Positions 1 through 10,975 of a stretch of DNA of 64,000 bases are shown here, in pieces. The notes beneath the pieces are model-generated. The model was not told the DNA's origin. It searched no databases and was given only the letters and a program-made list of their open reading frames with translations. Made by a program: the position numbers and the translations under genes. Position 1 is the first letter of the stretch, and the number at the start of each line of letters is the position of its first letter. The stretch is from positions 4,898,001 through 4,962,000 of the forward strand of contig BCIA01000003.1 in the NCBI GenBank assembly GCA_001599815.1. The letters run 5' to 3'. Source of the DNA: Furcasterigmium furcatum. Lineage: Eukaryota > Ascomycota > Sordariomycetes > Glomerellales > Plectosphaerellaceae.

Positions 1-818
1 AATGAATGCTGGTAAGATATACTGAATGAAAGCGGCCATCCGGGCCCCCGAGAATTGGCGTCGACGGTGAGGGAAAGGAGATCATACTGTTCGGCCGCCT
101 GGGAAATCAAGCTCTCCTATTTCTCAGCTCGCACGGAGTTCAACCCGATAATGGCATATTGTCTTGACCGGAGCAGGCAAGCCAGGAGCTCATAGCAACG
201 AGGCCGAAGAGGCTCGTGGTCAAGTTAGTAGGACAATATTCCCTCTCTTCAAGTAGAAATATTCGCATTGAACAATTCCAAGAACAAATCTACTAGGAAA
301 CACTGTCCATCCAGTTGCTCGCCCAGGTGTCTGTGTCCAAACTCGGATACAATAATACGCCCTCATGACGTGGAAGACCTGCTGCAAGCCGACAGTTTAA
401 CAGTCAACTGTACAAACTACCCATTGAAATAACGCCATTGCGTCTAGAATTCTAGACATAAGGCATCTTCACTTTACGAACCTGTTCCTGTCTGTCCAGG
501 ATCGTCCCAGTCCAGTCCAACGATGCCTTCCTTCACCCTCAACCCCTAGTGTTTCGGGTCAGGTACCGAGTCCCCGCTAAACCCAGAATGGAGCTCCCAA
601 AAGGGACAGCTTCCACGTCCAGTTCGCTCGAGCAACCAGCTGGTCAACAACTCCCATCTCCATCTTGACCAGACCGCCCGGTACACGAACAATTGCCGGA
701 CTGCGACCATCCTCTTGACCGCTTGGTCTGCTTTGAATGTTTTACTATTTTTAAGAAACGCCTATCGCCCCGGGCCTCACGACATCCCTCCCACCACATT
801 TCACCGCCGCCCACCACC
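1..818. other. Intergenic / upstream of glucosidase II gene
   Basis: No open frame here resembles a protein. The last 150 bases are C/T-rich and lead into the ATG at 819, as expected for a fungal promoter and 5' leader. Nothing else recognised. Confidence 0.5.
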
Positions 819-3800
819 ATGAGGTCGGGAAGCCAGGCCGCCTGGAGGCGGGCAGCCTTCTTCGGCCTCGTGCTTCTCTTCGCCTGTCTGATTCCCTCGG
901 CTGGTGCGTCGAACCCCAATATCTGCCCCCGAGGGGCCTGATTGCCCATGCTAACAGCCCCTTCCAGCCGCCGTCAAGGAGAACGACTTCAAAAAGTGCC
1001 ACCAGTCCGGCTTCTGCAAGCGGAACCGCGCTTACGCCGACAATGTCAGCGCCCAGGGCTCCTCCTGGGCCGCCCCCTACAATGTTCGCGCCGACTCCGT
1101 CTCCATGAAGGACGGCCAGCTGTCGGCTGTCATCCTGAAGACGATCAACGACAACAAGGAGACCGTCAACCTCCCCATCACCGTCTCGTTCCTCGAGTCC
1201 GGCACCGCCCGGGTCACCATCGACGAAGAGAGGCGCCAGAACAAGGATATTGAGCTGCGCCATGACAGCAAGGCGAGAAAGGAGCGCTACAACGAGGCCG
1301 AGCAGCTCGCCATCGTCGGTGGCCTGACTCTGGACAAGGAGGCCAAGATCGCCCAGCAGGACAGCTCCCACGTCACCGTCAAGTACGGACCCGGCTCGAA
1401 GTACGAGGCTGTCATCAAGTTCTCGCCCTTCACGGTCGACTTCAAGAGGGACGGCACTTCGCAGATCAAGTTCAACGACCACGGCCTGCTCAACATGGAG
1501 CACTGGCGCCCCAAGGTCGACAAGGTCGCTGAGCAGCCCGCCGAGGGCGAGCAGAAGCCCATCGAGGGCGAAGAGGCCAAGCCCGAAGAAGCCAAGGGCG
1601 ACGACGAGTCGACGTGGTGGGACGAGACCTTCGGAGGCAACACCGACTCCAAGCCGAGAGGCCCCGAGAGCGTGGCGCTCGACATCTCTTTTCAGGGCTT
1701 CGACTACGTCTATGGTGTCCCTGAGCACGCCGGCCCCATGTCCCTGAAGGAGACCCGCGGCGGCGAGGGCAAGTACACCGAGCCGTACAGGCTGTACAAC
1801 TCGGACGTCTTCGAGTACATCCTGGACAGCCCCATGACGCTCTATGGCGCCATCCCGTTCATGCAGGCCCACCGCAAGGATTCACATGTCGGCGTCTTCT
1901 GGCTCAACGCGGCCGAGACCTGGATCGACATCACCAAGGCCAAGAGCTCCAGCCCGCTCGGCCTCGGAGCCAAGACGAACACCAACACCCACTGGATCTC
2001 CGAGGCTGGTATCTTGGACGTCTTCGTCTTCCTCGGCCCCACCCCCCACGACGTGATCAAGAGCTACTCCGAGCTCACCGGCACCACGGCCCTTCCCCAG
2101 GAGTTCTCCATCGGCTACCACCAGTGCCGCTGGAACTACGTCTCTGACGACGACGTCAAGGATGTCGACCGCAAGATGGACAAGTTCAAGATCCCGTACG
2201 ACGTCATCTGGCTCGACCTCGAGTACACCGACGACAGGAAGTACTTCACCTGGGAGTCCAACATGTTCAAGGACCCCATCGGCATGGGCAAGACGCTCAT
2301 GGAGCACGGTCGCAATCTCGTCCTCCTCATCGACCCCCATCTCAAGAACAAGGACGGCTACAAGATCAGCGAGGAGCTCAAGGCGAAGGACCTCGCCGTC
2401 CGCAACAAGGATGGCGGCCTCTTCGACGGCTGGTGCTGGCCGGGCTCCTCCCACTGGATTGACTGCTTCAACCCCGCCGCCATCGAGTGGTGGAGCGGTC
2501 TCTTCGACTACAGCGCCTTCAAGGGCACCCTGGAGAACACCTTCATCTGGAACGACATGAACGAGCCCTCCGTCTTCAACGGCCCCGAGGTCACCATGCC
2601 CAAGGACAACCTCCACTTCGGCGACTGGGAGCACCGCGATGTCCACAACATCAACGGCATGACCTTCCACAACGCCACCTACCAGGCCCTGTTGTCCCGC
2701 AAGAAGGGCGAGCTCCGCAGGCCGTTCATCCTCACCCGGTCCTTCTACTCCGGCTCCCAGCGCTACGGAGCCATGTGGACTGGTGACAACCAGGCTTCCT
2801 GGGACCATCTGGCCGCTTCGCTGCCCATGATCCTGAACCAGGGCATCTCGGGCTTCCCCTTCGCTGGCTCCGATGTTGGCGGCTTCTTCGGCAACCCCGA
2901 CGCCGACCTGATGGCTCGCTGGTACCAGGCCGGCGCCTTCTTCCCCTTCTTCCGCGGCCACGCCCACATCGACGCCCGCCGTCGCGAGCCCTACCTCCTC
3001 GACGAGCCGTTCAGGGGCATCATCACCGCCGCCCTGCGTCTGCGCTACTCCCTGCTCCCCGCGTGGTACACCGCCTTCTACGAGGCCAACCAGGACGGAA
3101 GCCCCATCGTGCGCCCCATGTTCTACACCCACCCCACCGAGGAGGGCGCCTTCGGCATCGACGACCAGCTCTTCCTCGGCAACACCGGCCTCCTCCACAA
3201 GCCCACTGTCGACAAGGACGCCGAGTCCGTCGACGTCTACATCCCCGACGACGAGGTCTACTACGACTACTTCACGTACAAGATCCTCCCCACCTCCAAG
3301 GGCAAGCACCTCACCGTGCCCACTGCCCTGGACCAGACCGCCCTCCTCATGCGCGGCGGCCATATCTTCCCCCGCCGCGACACCCCCCGCCGCTCCAGCA
3401 AGCTCATGCAGTTCGACGACTACACCCTTGTCGTGTCCGTCGGCAAGGCGGGCCCGTCCGAGGGCGAGCTGTACGCCGACGACGGCGACACCTTCGACTA
3501 CCAGAGCGGGCAGTACATCCACCGCAAGTTCGTGTTTGACAAGGACGCGAACACGTTCGCCTCGACGGACGCCGAGGGGCGCGACGCCGCGGGCGTCAAG
3601 GCCGGCGCGTGGCGCCAGGCCATGGACGGCGTGCACGTCGACAAGATCATCATCGTCGGCGCGCCCGCCGCGTGGAAGAACGCCGAGGTGAAGATCGAGG
3701 TCGGCGGCGAGAGCAGGGTCGTTCCCACGAGGTACCACCCTGCGCTTGGCGGGCGGGCGGCGTTCGCGGTGGTTGGCCGCGTGGGCGCGCGCATCGGGGA

Positions 3801-3825
3801 CGACTTTACCATCAGGCTGGCTTGA
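819..3825 (+). CDS. Glucosidase II alpha subunit (GH31)
   Basis: Exons 819..903 and 968..3825 give 980 residues, within the usual range for fungal glucosidase II alpha. The 64-nt intron has a GTGCGT donor and a TTCCAG acceptor. Residues 1 to about 29 form a signal peptide with a hydrophobic FFGLVLLFACLI core. The mature start carries the Cys-rich stretch FKKCHQSGFCKRN typical of the ER enzyme. The GH31 nucleophile motif WNDMNEPS has its Asp near residue 558, and the acid/base region WTGDNQASWDHL has its Asp near 635. By family knowledge the enzyme trims the two inner glucoses from N-glycans in the ER lumen during calnexin-cycle folding, held there by a beta subunit. An acidic linker rich in E, K and P lies near residues 195-230. 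The start was chosen because the exon encodes the signal peptide, which the longer downstream frame lacks. Function is firm; gene names differ between species. Confidence 0.95.
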
Positions 3826-4270
3826 GGCCGGAGAATGGGTAGATGGCCCTCGGCTGGAGAGCCAGCCATCGTGAGAGGGAAATCACGGCGGGAAAACCCC
3901 AGAGGAGGGGCGACGAGGCATTGCAGGGACAGCGGATGATAGACGAGCCTGCCGGGAGACGGCGTGATGTTCAACACTGCATTTTGTACACGAAATGAAT
4001 GAAAACAGTTCCAGGGACGTTGACTGCAAGTTGGAGATGCTGCACAAGTCCGGCTCATTCCCCTGAACTACTGCGGCCGTACGAGCAGTGGCGAAATGGA
4101 TGCCAAGAGCACCTTGGATTCGAAATCAAGAAGGATTTAGGACAGAGGGCCAGAAGTTCATTGAGTGACCCGGTGCAGCAGGAGGTGAAGCGGGAATCGT
4201 GTCTGTGGCTGTGGCTGTGAGCCTTCCAATTGACTACCTAAGAGGCGACTTGGCACTTTTCTTCAACAAT
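3826..4270. other. Intergenic between glucosidase II and tRNA-Ile
   Basis: Presumed 3' UTR of the glucosidase gene followed by the tRNA 5' flank. No protein-like frame seen. Confidence 0.5.
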
Positions 4271-4344
4271 GGTCGGTTAGCTCAGTTGGTTAGAGCGTCG
4301 TACTAATAATGCGAAGGTCATGAGTTCGACCCTCATACTGACCA
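4271..4344 (+). tRNA. tRNA-Ile (anticodon AAT)
   Basis: A 74-nt cloverleaf without an intron. The acceptor arm pairs GGTCGGT with ACTGACC (one G-T pair), with A as discriminator. The D-arm contains the A box TTAGCTCAGTTGG. The anticodon stem TCGTA/TGCGA encloses the loop CTAATAA, giving anticodon AAT (read as IAU), which decodes Ile. The T-arm contains the B box AGTTCGACCCT. A T-rich run (TTTCTTTTT) follows directly and should act as the RNA polymerase III terminator. It lies alone between two protein genes. Confidence 0.95.
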
Positions 4345-4676
4345 TTTCTTTTTGCTCACTTTTGAGCACCACCCATTCCCTGTGTTTTTGTTCCTTGCAG
4401 GAGAGACTCATAAGTTCGGCTCAGATCTAAAACAATACTTTTTCTCACGAGTCCCCGGAATGCCCCTTCTCTCTGTCCCCTCTACGATGAACTACAAGCC
4501 GCGCGCACATTCATATCGCCCACCTGTTCCGCACAGCTGAACCACTGCCAGCATGATCATAGAGACACAACTACTTCTGCTCGTAACCCTTTGACTCCGT
4601 GAGGGTTTCTCAGCTCTAACTCTCCGATACCTGTGCCAAGGCTGGCGGGATCACTCCTGCCATACCAATCGCCCCA
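4345..4676. other. Intergenic, tRNA 3' flank
   Basis: Starts with the T-rich Pol III terminator. The rest is probably 3' UTR of the minus-strand MYND gene. Nothing else seen. Confidence 0.4.
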
Positions 4677-6702
4677 TCATCCTTGGTCCTCGAGCATGTC
4701 CTCACGAGTCCTCTTCCACTCCAGGTACCGCTCCTTGCCAGAAAGGCCCCCGGCCAACCGGGCGTCAAACTCTTCCTGCGCCCCAGCCTGGCCGTACCGA
4801 AGCTTCAGACGACCGGGCCACTGAGGCACGACAGTGTCCGCATCTTTCACAGCAGCACCAATCACATCGGCCGCCTCACGGAAGCGCAGGGCCGTCATGT
4901 AGCTAGATTACTATCAGCGAGAGCATTGTCATCCGGGTGCTGCACTTACCGAGCGAAGATGTGGTCATAGGAGTTCATGAGGCTGCGGGCGCAGAGAAGC
5001 CTGATGACTTGCGGGTCATATCCTCCGCTGAGAGGGCGCTTCTTCGGGGCGAGAAATTGGTACAAGCGTCTTGTCGAGGCCTCGGTCATGCTCTGCAGCT
5101 CGTCTTGCTTGGTTTCGGCCTCTGTGACCGCGTTCATGAAAAGCGTGATGAGCGTCGCGTGGGGGTTTTGGCTCGGAGGCTGCAGGAGAGGGACCATGTG
5201 AAATATGGTCTTGTGCACGCCGAGGTACCCGGCGTCTGAGATGTTCGATACCTTGGGAAAGCTGTCAGTCTTTAACTCTACAGGGCAGCCAACGGGATAC
5301 GGTCCTGGGAGCGGCATACCTCGATGCGACTGAATTTCGTGCCACCCAGGAATGCGGGGAGGCTCTCGGCGTCCATGTGAACCATCTGAAATGCGTGCGC
5401 CTTCGTCTTAAGCCTTTCCACGAAGCCTCGGATCACCGAACGAAGGTAGTAGAAGAGCTTGCCGTACACGTCGGCCGCGGCGGGTCCGCTGGAGGTGTTG
5501 CGAATCTCTTGGAGGGGCCATCCGGTCAAGGGGTCGGCATTGTCCATCATGGGCCAAGTGTCAGCGTCGTCGTAGATAGTTCTATGTCAAGTCAGAGCTG
5601 TTCAGTTCGTCCCACAGGGCGCAGTTCTGTGGAGGAACTCACGGGTTCGGGATCCGGAACTCGTCGCGTGGAGATCCAAACGGCAGAACTATCCCGTCTT
5701 CCTTGAACCGCTGGAAAGAAAGACGATGGGCGGGAGAGGACTGGCAGACCAGATACCGGTCCCGATAATCCTGTCTGGATGGAGCCAAGGTCACGGCTCT
5801 GCGTATCGAGTTCTCGCGCTCGAGTGTCAGCGAAGGGGGCACTTCAAAAAGAGTCAGAAGTCTCTCCCAAGACGCCTTTTGCAGCATGACTGTCAGGGTA
5901 CACTGGCCGAACTGCCAGCTCTTCCGGAGGACACTCTGGGGGCCCTTGTCCTTGATCTTGTTGCACACCTCCTCGATGCGAGGGCGGACCCGGTCACGGA
6001 GCAAGTCCATGTCGGATTGTCGGATGACGGCCGAGTACCAGACGTGGATGATGCAGTCAACTGCCTGGCCAACATCTTCAGTGTCGAGGGCGATCAGGAG
6101 AAGTATGATGTTGCGCGCCACAATGTCAAAGTCCCGGTCGTTGAGGGTCACCTCTATCTTCCGATCATCGTCCTTCGGCACGTCAGAGATGGTCTTGACG
6201 ACGTTTCGCAGATCTCCCGAGGCTGTTGAGACGTTGTCAGCTCAAGCAATAACATCAGAGGGTTCATGTTGGAAACTTGCCAGCAAAGAGCAGGTTCAGG
6301 TCTCCTGAGTACTTGTCGTCGACCCCTTCATTGGCCTTGAGTTGGAGGACGTCGATCGCTGGCATGTTGCCCCAGAGATACTTCGTTGTGCCAAACTGGG
6401 CCATCACGTCGTCTGCCACCCATAAAGGCTTTCGGTTCTCCAGGACCCATGCTGGGTGCCATGTTTCCTTGCCAAGGGGAGATTTGCACGCAGTCTTGTG
6501 CTCAGGCCACTGAGCCTTTTGGCACTCAGGGCCGCAGTACTAGAGGGAGACGTGGTCAGTCAGGGAGGCCGCGGGCACACGGGAGCATGGAGGAACAACT
6601 TACCGCAACGAGAAGACAGCTTTTGCAGCTGTACCTGGCCGTCTTCTTGCAGTCGTTCTGGACTGCGCTCCAGTTGGCGCAGACGAACTGCTGCGTTGCC
6701 AT
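4677..6702 (-). CDS. MYND zinc finger / DUF4470 protein
   Basis: Six exons read on the minus strand: 6604..6702, 6281..6539, 5643..6222, 5320..5581, 4950..5251 and 4677..4902, giving 575 residues. The N-terminus is a MYND finger with Cys 8, 18, 26, 29, 35, 39, His47 and Cys51. Its first pair is spaced by nine residues instead of the classical two, with Trp11 where a Cys would be expected. The first intron falls inside the finger. Next comes the DUF4470 signature (ASGDLRNVVKTI, then VTLNDRDFDIVARNIILL), followed by a long helical region. The second intron starts GCAAGT, so it is a GC-AG intron; only this choice keeps the frame across the DUF4470 start. MYND fingers bind proteins, but the role of this fungal family is not established. 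The TATA box at 6798-6804 and the repeat at 6739-6777 are upstream. Exon calls are well supported because phases match at all five junctions. Confidence 0.85.
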
Positions 6703-6738
6703 GTTGAGGTGGCTGTGACTTTGGGTCGGTCGAAGAAA

Positions 6739-6777
6739 GGGGGGAGAATGGATGGGGGAGAATGGATGGGGGAGAAC
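6739..6777 (-). repeat. Short tandem repeat in leader of MYND gene
   Basis: A 14-base unit (GGGGGAGAATGGAT on the plus strand) occurs twice, with a partial third copy, just upstream of the start codon at 6702. It probably lies in the 5' UTR. Confidence 0.7.
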
Positions 6778-6797
6778 TGGCCTTGCTGTTGGTCTTT

Positions 6798-6804
6798 CCT
6801 TATA
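6798..6804 (-). promoter_or_regulatory. Probable TATA box of MYND/DUF4470 gene
   Basis: TATAAGG on the minus strand, about 96 bases upstream of the ATG at 6702. Position and sequence fit a TATA box; no expression data. Confidence 0.5.
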
Positions 6805-7795
6805 TGAAGATTTCGTAGTGTGGCGAGGCATACTCAGCTGCTGGTTGTAAGGGGACCTGCTGTTGGGCCACGACAGTGATGCAGACGCGGCCAACAACCA
6901 ACAGCCTCGTGGATGCCTGTTGGTTGGCCGACACCTGCATGCAGGCAGGATACATCACAAGCTTATTCGCCAAAACCGATGCCTGAATGTCTCTGGTGAA
7001 GACACCTCCGCTTTGTGGTCGGCCTCCCGCAGGTTCTCTGCAGGCTTCACGGCGGTGTAAGCTGGAGACAACGGGCCACAAAGCCCTTTAATGCTTCTGG
7101 ACACCGGCAAAACATACTTTGCAGCAGTTTCAATGTCGACAGGAAGTCTCTGGAACATGGACAGGCAGTCATGCATTACCCTTTGGCAAGATACGTTGCC
7201 TGGGTTGTATTCGGAGATATATATGCAAGTCCAACCACGGCCGCCGTCAAAGTCCATTGTCTGGCAGTGTCTTACTAGTAACTCATGACGAGTCTCACAA
7301 ACGCCTAACTCGGCTTTGTGAGTCAAAGACGGATTTCATCTGGATTGCCTGACCTACATGGCACATGAATTCGATAGACGGCACCATGCTGTTTTGTTTG
7401 AGTTCTGAATCATTCATCTCTGCGCTTCCTTCAAAGTTCTGGTTTGTCCCCTCGTCTTAGATTTGGAGGTTAGTGAAAGATTCTCTCTGCACAGTTGCCT
7501 AGATGCAGGAGCTTCTTTGGAGATCCAGGGACAAAAGTCTCAGCAGCACGACATGAGCAAAGAGTGAATGCGCATTAGTCTAATCAGGCATACTCCTATC
7601 TCCAGTCCGATGCCAAAGTTGCCTGCTGATCAGGTACCCTCTCAGCAGAGATTACACGTATACCAAAGTATCTACACCGAATATCAAAGAACCGAGTCTC
7701 CAAATAGGTATCGAGTGTGGCGGCGCGGCCTCTGCCTCCCGCCCAGCCGCCACAAATGTAGTAGGACAAAGGAAAAAAAGAATCCAAGCATCTCC
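6805..7795. other. Intergenic
   Basis: About 1 kb between two minus-strand genes. Small frames here lack recognisable domains and coding-like composition. It holds the 3' end of the large membrane-protein gene and the promoter of the MYND gene. Confidence 0.4.
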
Positions 7796-10700
7796 TTACA
7801 CCCTCAGCCCGCTCCTCGGGCGTCCCGTCGCGCCCTCCGCAGCAGCAGAGGGCAGCCTGTCCGGCGAGCTCATCAGGAACCCATCCTTGTCATACAACCC
7901 CAGGCTGTCCGCGCTCGTGCGGTCCGCGGCGCGCCTCTCGCCGCCCACGCGCTGCCGCTTCTGCTTCTCCGCGCTGCTCTCCGCCTGCTGGGGGTCGATC
8001 TCCCGCTCGCCGACGTACACGTGCTCCTTGACGTCGCCGAAGCGCACGCTCAGCCGCCGCCGCGGGCTCTCGCTGGTGCGGAAGCTGCCCTTGAGCCCTC
8101 CGCGAGCGAGACCCGCCGCGGCACCGCCGGCCTTGCTGCCGTCCTCCTCGCGCTGCCGCTTCCGGCCGCTGTTCTCTTTCTCCTCGCCCCCTCCGCTGGC
8201 GTGCTGCTTCTTCGCCGGGGACCTGGGCGTACCGCCCTCTGCCGGGCGCGCGCTGCGGCTCGACCGCGCGCTCTTGGGGCTCGGCGTGCCCATGTTCAGG
8301 TAGTTCTGGCGGCCGACCTTGCTCATGCGGCTGTTGCTCCTGTCGGGGCTGAACCCGCCGCCTCGGAGCTGGGGGAGCGTGGGGCTCTCGGGCGCGACGG
8401 AGTTCATGTCCGTGGCGACGGAGGAGGCGGCGCTGTAGGTGCTCATCTGGCTGTTCATCCTGCGGAGCTGGACGATGGACGCGGTGAGGGGGGACATGCG
8501 CATGGGGGACGAGCGGCCGCCGACGACGCTGGAGGCGTTGCGGGGGGAGTAGAGGTAGCCGGCGTCGGGGCGAATGGGGGACGGGCTGCGGTAGTCCTCG
8601 CGGGGGCCGTGGTTCGTCTCCGAGTACTGGGAGCTGCGGGCCGAGGCGTTGGAGTTTGCGCGGGAGGGGCTGCCGTCGTTGAAAAAGCCCATGCGCTTGA
8701 GGTAGGCGTGGGTTGGGGACATGAGCTCCGGGTCGGGGAGGGGGCGGTTTGGCGGAGGGCTTGAGGGGAGGGATTCTACAGACTGGCTGCGGCCGAGGCC
8801 GGAGGGGCCCTGGATCTGGAGGTTGAAGGTCGGGAGCTGCTCTTCCTGGTCGACGCGCGGCGATGCCTCGATCGGGCACAGGTTCAGGGGCGGCGGGACA
8901 ACGGAGGGTTTCCGGCCGTGGCTGGTCCTGGGGCGCGATCCTCCTCTTTTGTCTTCTTCTGGCGTGGAGGGGTCGGCTTTCATGCTTGCCACGCTGGTGC
9001 TGTGGGCGAAGAAGGTCGGCTTCATTGGCACGACGCTCCTGGGTCGCATGCTGGCTTGGCCGCCGCCGGAGTGCTCTTGCGTTGGTGCCATGAGGATGGA
9101 CAGGCGGACGTTGTCCCGCCCCTTTCCGAGAATCGGCGAAGACATGACCGGGGAGTTGGTGGCCGACTGGCGGTTTCCAGATATTTGCCCGAGGATGGAG
9201 GCATCCTGGGACCCTCTGCTCGTTGGCTGTTGGTAGTAGCCCAGCTCCGGCATGATCGCCGACAGACGACGCGGTGACTTCTGCGGAACCTCGGGAGCAG
9301 GTCCAACAGCAGTCAAGAACGGATCGCTCATCTTGGGAACGTGCCCTTGTTGCCTAGGACGTCGTCCCCGAATGTCAAGGCGGGAGTCAGGGCGAGAGGT
9401 TTTACATGACTGTAGCCTCTGGTCCATGGTCATGGCTCTGTCGAGGTCGGGCTCCTCCTCGCTGTATACGGTGGACAGGGCCGAGGAGACAGAGCTTCTC
9501 ATAGATGGCACAGACGTGCTTCGTCGGCGCGAAACTGGTTTCGGCTCGGCCGGAGGGGTGTCGCTCTGGCTGGGCCGCCGGCTGGGACTGGACAGGCCTG
9601 CGGCAAGGGGCTCGCCATGGTCTGGCACGGTCGTCTCTCCAAACAGGCTATCCGCTTCCGAGAGCATCGAGGAAGTGGACATGTTCCTCTGGTGAGAGGA
9701 CTGGTGCGGCACCACGAGAGCGCCAGACATCTTCGTCGGCGTGCCCTGCTGTCGCTGGTAGACGGCCGCCGGGGCGCTCTGGGGCGTCGTCATGGCTTGC
9801 ACGGGCATCTTCTTCGGGCTCGGCGTCTTCTGGACGCCCCTGTACGCCTCGAGGACCGCACTGCTGAGCGGACGGTCATTGCGGAAGCCCTTGACCGGCG
9901 ACTCCTGAGAAGCGTACGACCGCCTGTGTCTCGTGGCCTGGTTGACTTGCATCTGGGGATTGGGATTGGGATTCGGCCGGTTCGTGTTCTTGCCGTTCGT
10001 CGGCTTCCGCGAGGGTCCCGGGCTTCCCTCCCTCAGTCTCTGGGCCGTGTTCTTGAGGATGAGCTCCAGGTTGCTGTCGGTGTTCGCCCTGATCTTCGCC
10101 AGCTTCGCGGCCGGCGGCGGTCTCGGGCCGTAGCGGATGTTGTCATGGGCCATCTGCTGCTGACGGTCCTGAGGTTGATGCTGTCCATCCTGCTTCTGCT
10201 GCTGTTGCTTCTCATCTTCGGCCTGGGATTCCTGCTCGGCGGCTTCGTCGAAACGGATAGCCGCGGCTCTCTGCTGCGCCAGCTCGTAGGACGGCGTCCG
10301 CACAAGCGGCATTCGGGACACGGGCTTCTCGTCTGCCGGGCTCTGCTTCTCAGCTGGGAGGACCGCAGGCCTCGGTGCCATGAGGGGGTAGTTCTGGTGG
10401 CGGTAGAACACGTCCGACTCCATTTCCTCGCGGTAGCCCAGCAGGGTCGGCAGCGTCGGGGTCCTCCTGATGAGCCAGCTTTCTCTCAGGCTGATGCGCC
10501 TGGACGTCCTCCGCTGCATCTCGGGGCCGTGGATGGCGTCCTCGTCGATCCACGAGTTCTTGCGTCGCGAAGCCGGCCCCTTGCTCTTCTCGATCCTCTG
10601 TCCCGGGCTGCCGAAGAGGTTCAGGATGCTGCTGTTCCTCCTGATCTGCGGCAGGATGTGCGGCAGAGAGATCCTCTTCGCCCTGCTCGGGGTGACCTGA

Positions 10701-10975
10701 GGCGACTTGGTGAGGCGGCGGCGATGCCGGCGCGTGTGGAGGGAGCTCTCGACGTCGCTGGAAATGTTGTCGCACTCGGCGTGCACGAGCGCCGACTCAT
10801 GTTCGGCCTGGAGGCGAGCCTTGTGGCTCCGGCGGTCGGTGACGGCGACGAGGATGAAAGCCAGAGAAACGAAAAGCAGGGCTCCTCCTCCCAGGGCGAT
10901 GGCCAGGAGCCAGCCGACGGTCATGCCGCCTGGCCCCGGCGAGCTGCGAGCCACCACCAGACTGGGCGGCGACAT
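7796..10975 (-). CDS. Single-pass membrane protein with long disordered tail, function unknown
   Basis: An uninterrupted frame of 1,059 residues. The ATG at 10975 is the first true start; three codons upstream the frame has only GTG. One hydrophobic helix (WLLAIALGGGALLFVSLAFILVA, near residues 21-45) is followed by basic TDRRSHKAR, so the large C-terminal part is probably cytosolic by the positive-inside rule. The rest is low complexity and rich in S, P, R and Q, with many SPR, SPK and RRLS sites that suit kinases, plus a Q-rich stretch (QQQQKQDGQHQ). I recognise no enzymatic domain. It resembles the conserved hypothetical proteins of filamentous ascomycetes with an N-terminal anchor and a long disordered tail. 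A role in signalling or polarity would be speculation. Confidence 0.75.
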   Translation of the reverse strand: MSPPSLVVARSSPGPGGMTVGWLLAIALGGGALLFVSLAFILVAVTDRRSHKARLQAEHESALVHAECDNISSDVESSLHTRRHRRRLTKSPQVTPSRAKRISLPHILPQIRRNSSILNLFGSPGQRIEKSKGPASRRKNSWIDEDAIHGPEMQRRTSRRISLRESWLIRRTPTLPTLLGYREEMESDVFYRHQNYPLMAPRPAVLPAEKQSPADEKPVSRMPLVRTPSYELAQQRAAAIRFDEAAEQESQAEDEKQQQQKQDGQHQPQDRQQQMAHDNIRYGPRPPPAAKLAKIRANTDSNLELILKNTAQRLREGSPGPSRKPTNGKNTNRPNPNPNPQMQVNQATRHRRSYASQESPVKGFRNDRPLSSAVLEAYRGVQKTPSPKKMPVQAMTTPQSAPAAVYQRQQGTPTKMSGALVVPHQSSHQRNMSTSSMLSEADSLFGETTVPDHGEPLAAGLSSPSRRPSQSDTPPAEPKPVSRRRSTSVPSMRSSVSSALSTVYSEEEPDLDRAMTMDQRLQSCKTSRPDSRLDIRGRRPRQQGHVPKMSDPFLTAVGPAPEVPQKSPRRLSAIMPELGYYQQPTSRGSQDASILGQISGNRQSATNSPVMSSPILGKGRDNVRLSILMAPTQEHSGGGQASMRPRSVVPMKPTFFAHSTSVASMKADPSTPEEDKRGGSRPRTSHGRKPSVVPPPLNLCPIEASPRVDQEEQLPTFNLQIQGPSGLGRSQSVESLPSSPPPNRPLPDPELMSPTHAYLKRMGFFNDGSPSRANSNASARSSQYSETNHGPREDYRSPSPIRPDAGYLYSPRNASSVVGGRSSPMRMSPLTASIVQLRRMNSQMSTYSAASSVATDMNSVAPESPTLPQLRGGGFSPDRSNSRMSKVGRQNYLNMGTPSPKSARSSRSARPAEGGTPRSPAKKQHASGGGEEKENSGRKRQREEDGSKAGGAAAGLARGGLKGSFRTSESPRRRLSVRFGDVKEHVYVGEREIDPQQAESSAEKQKRQRVGGERRAADRTSADSLGLYDKDGFLMSSPDRLPSAAAEGATGRPRSGLRV

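Noticed and set aside
1882..3738. Long minus-strand frame opposite the glucosidase II gene
   Set aside because: An antisense shadow caused by GC-rich third positions; repetitive V/G/E/L composition with no domain. Same for frames opposite the membrane protein (9617..11005) and the MscS channel (33649..35454).
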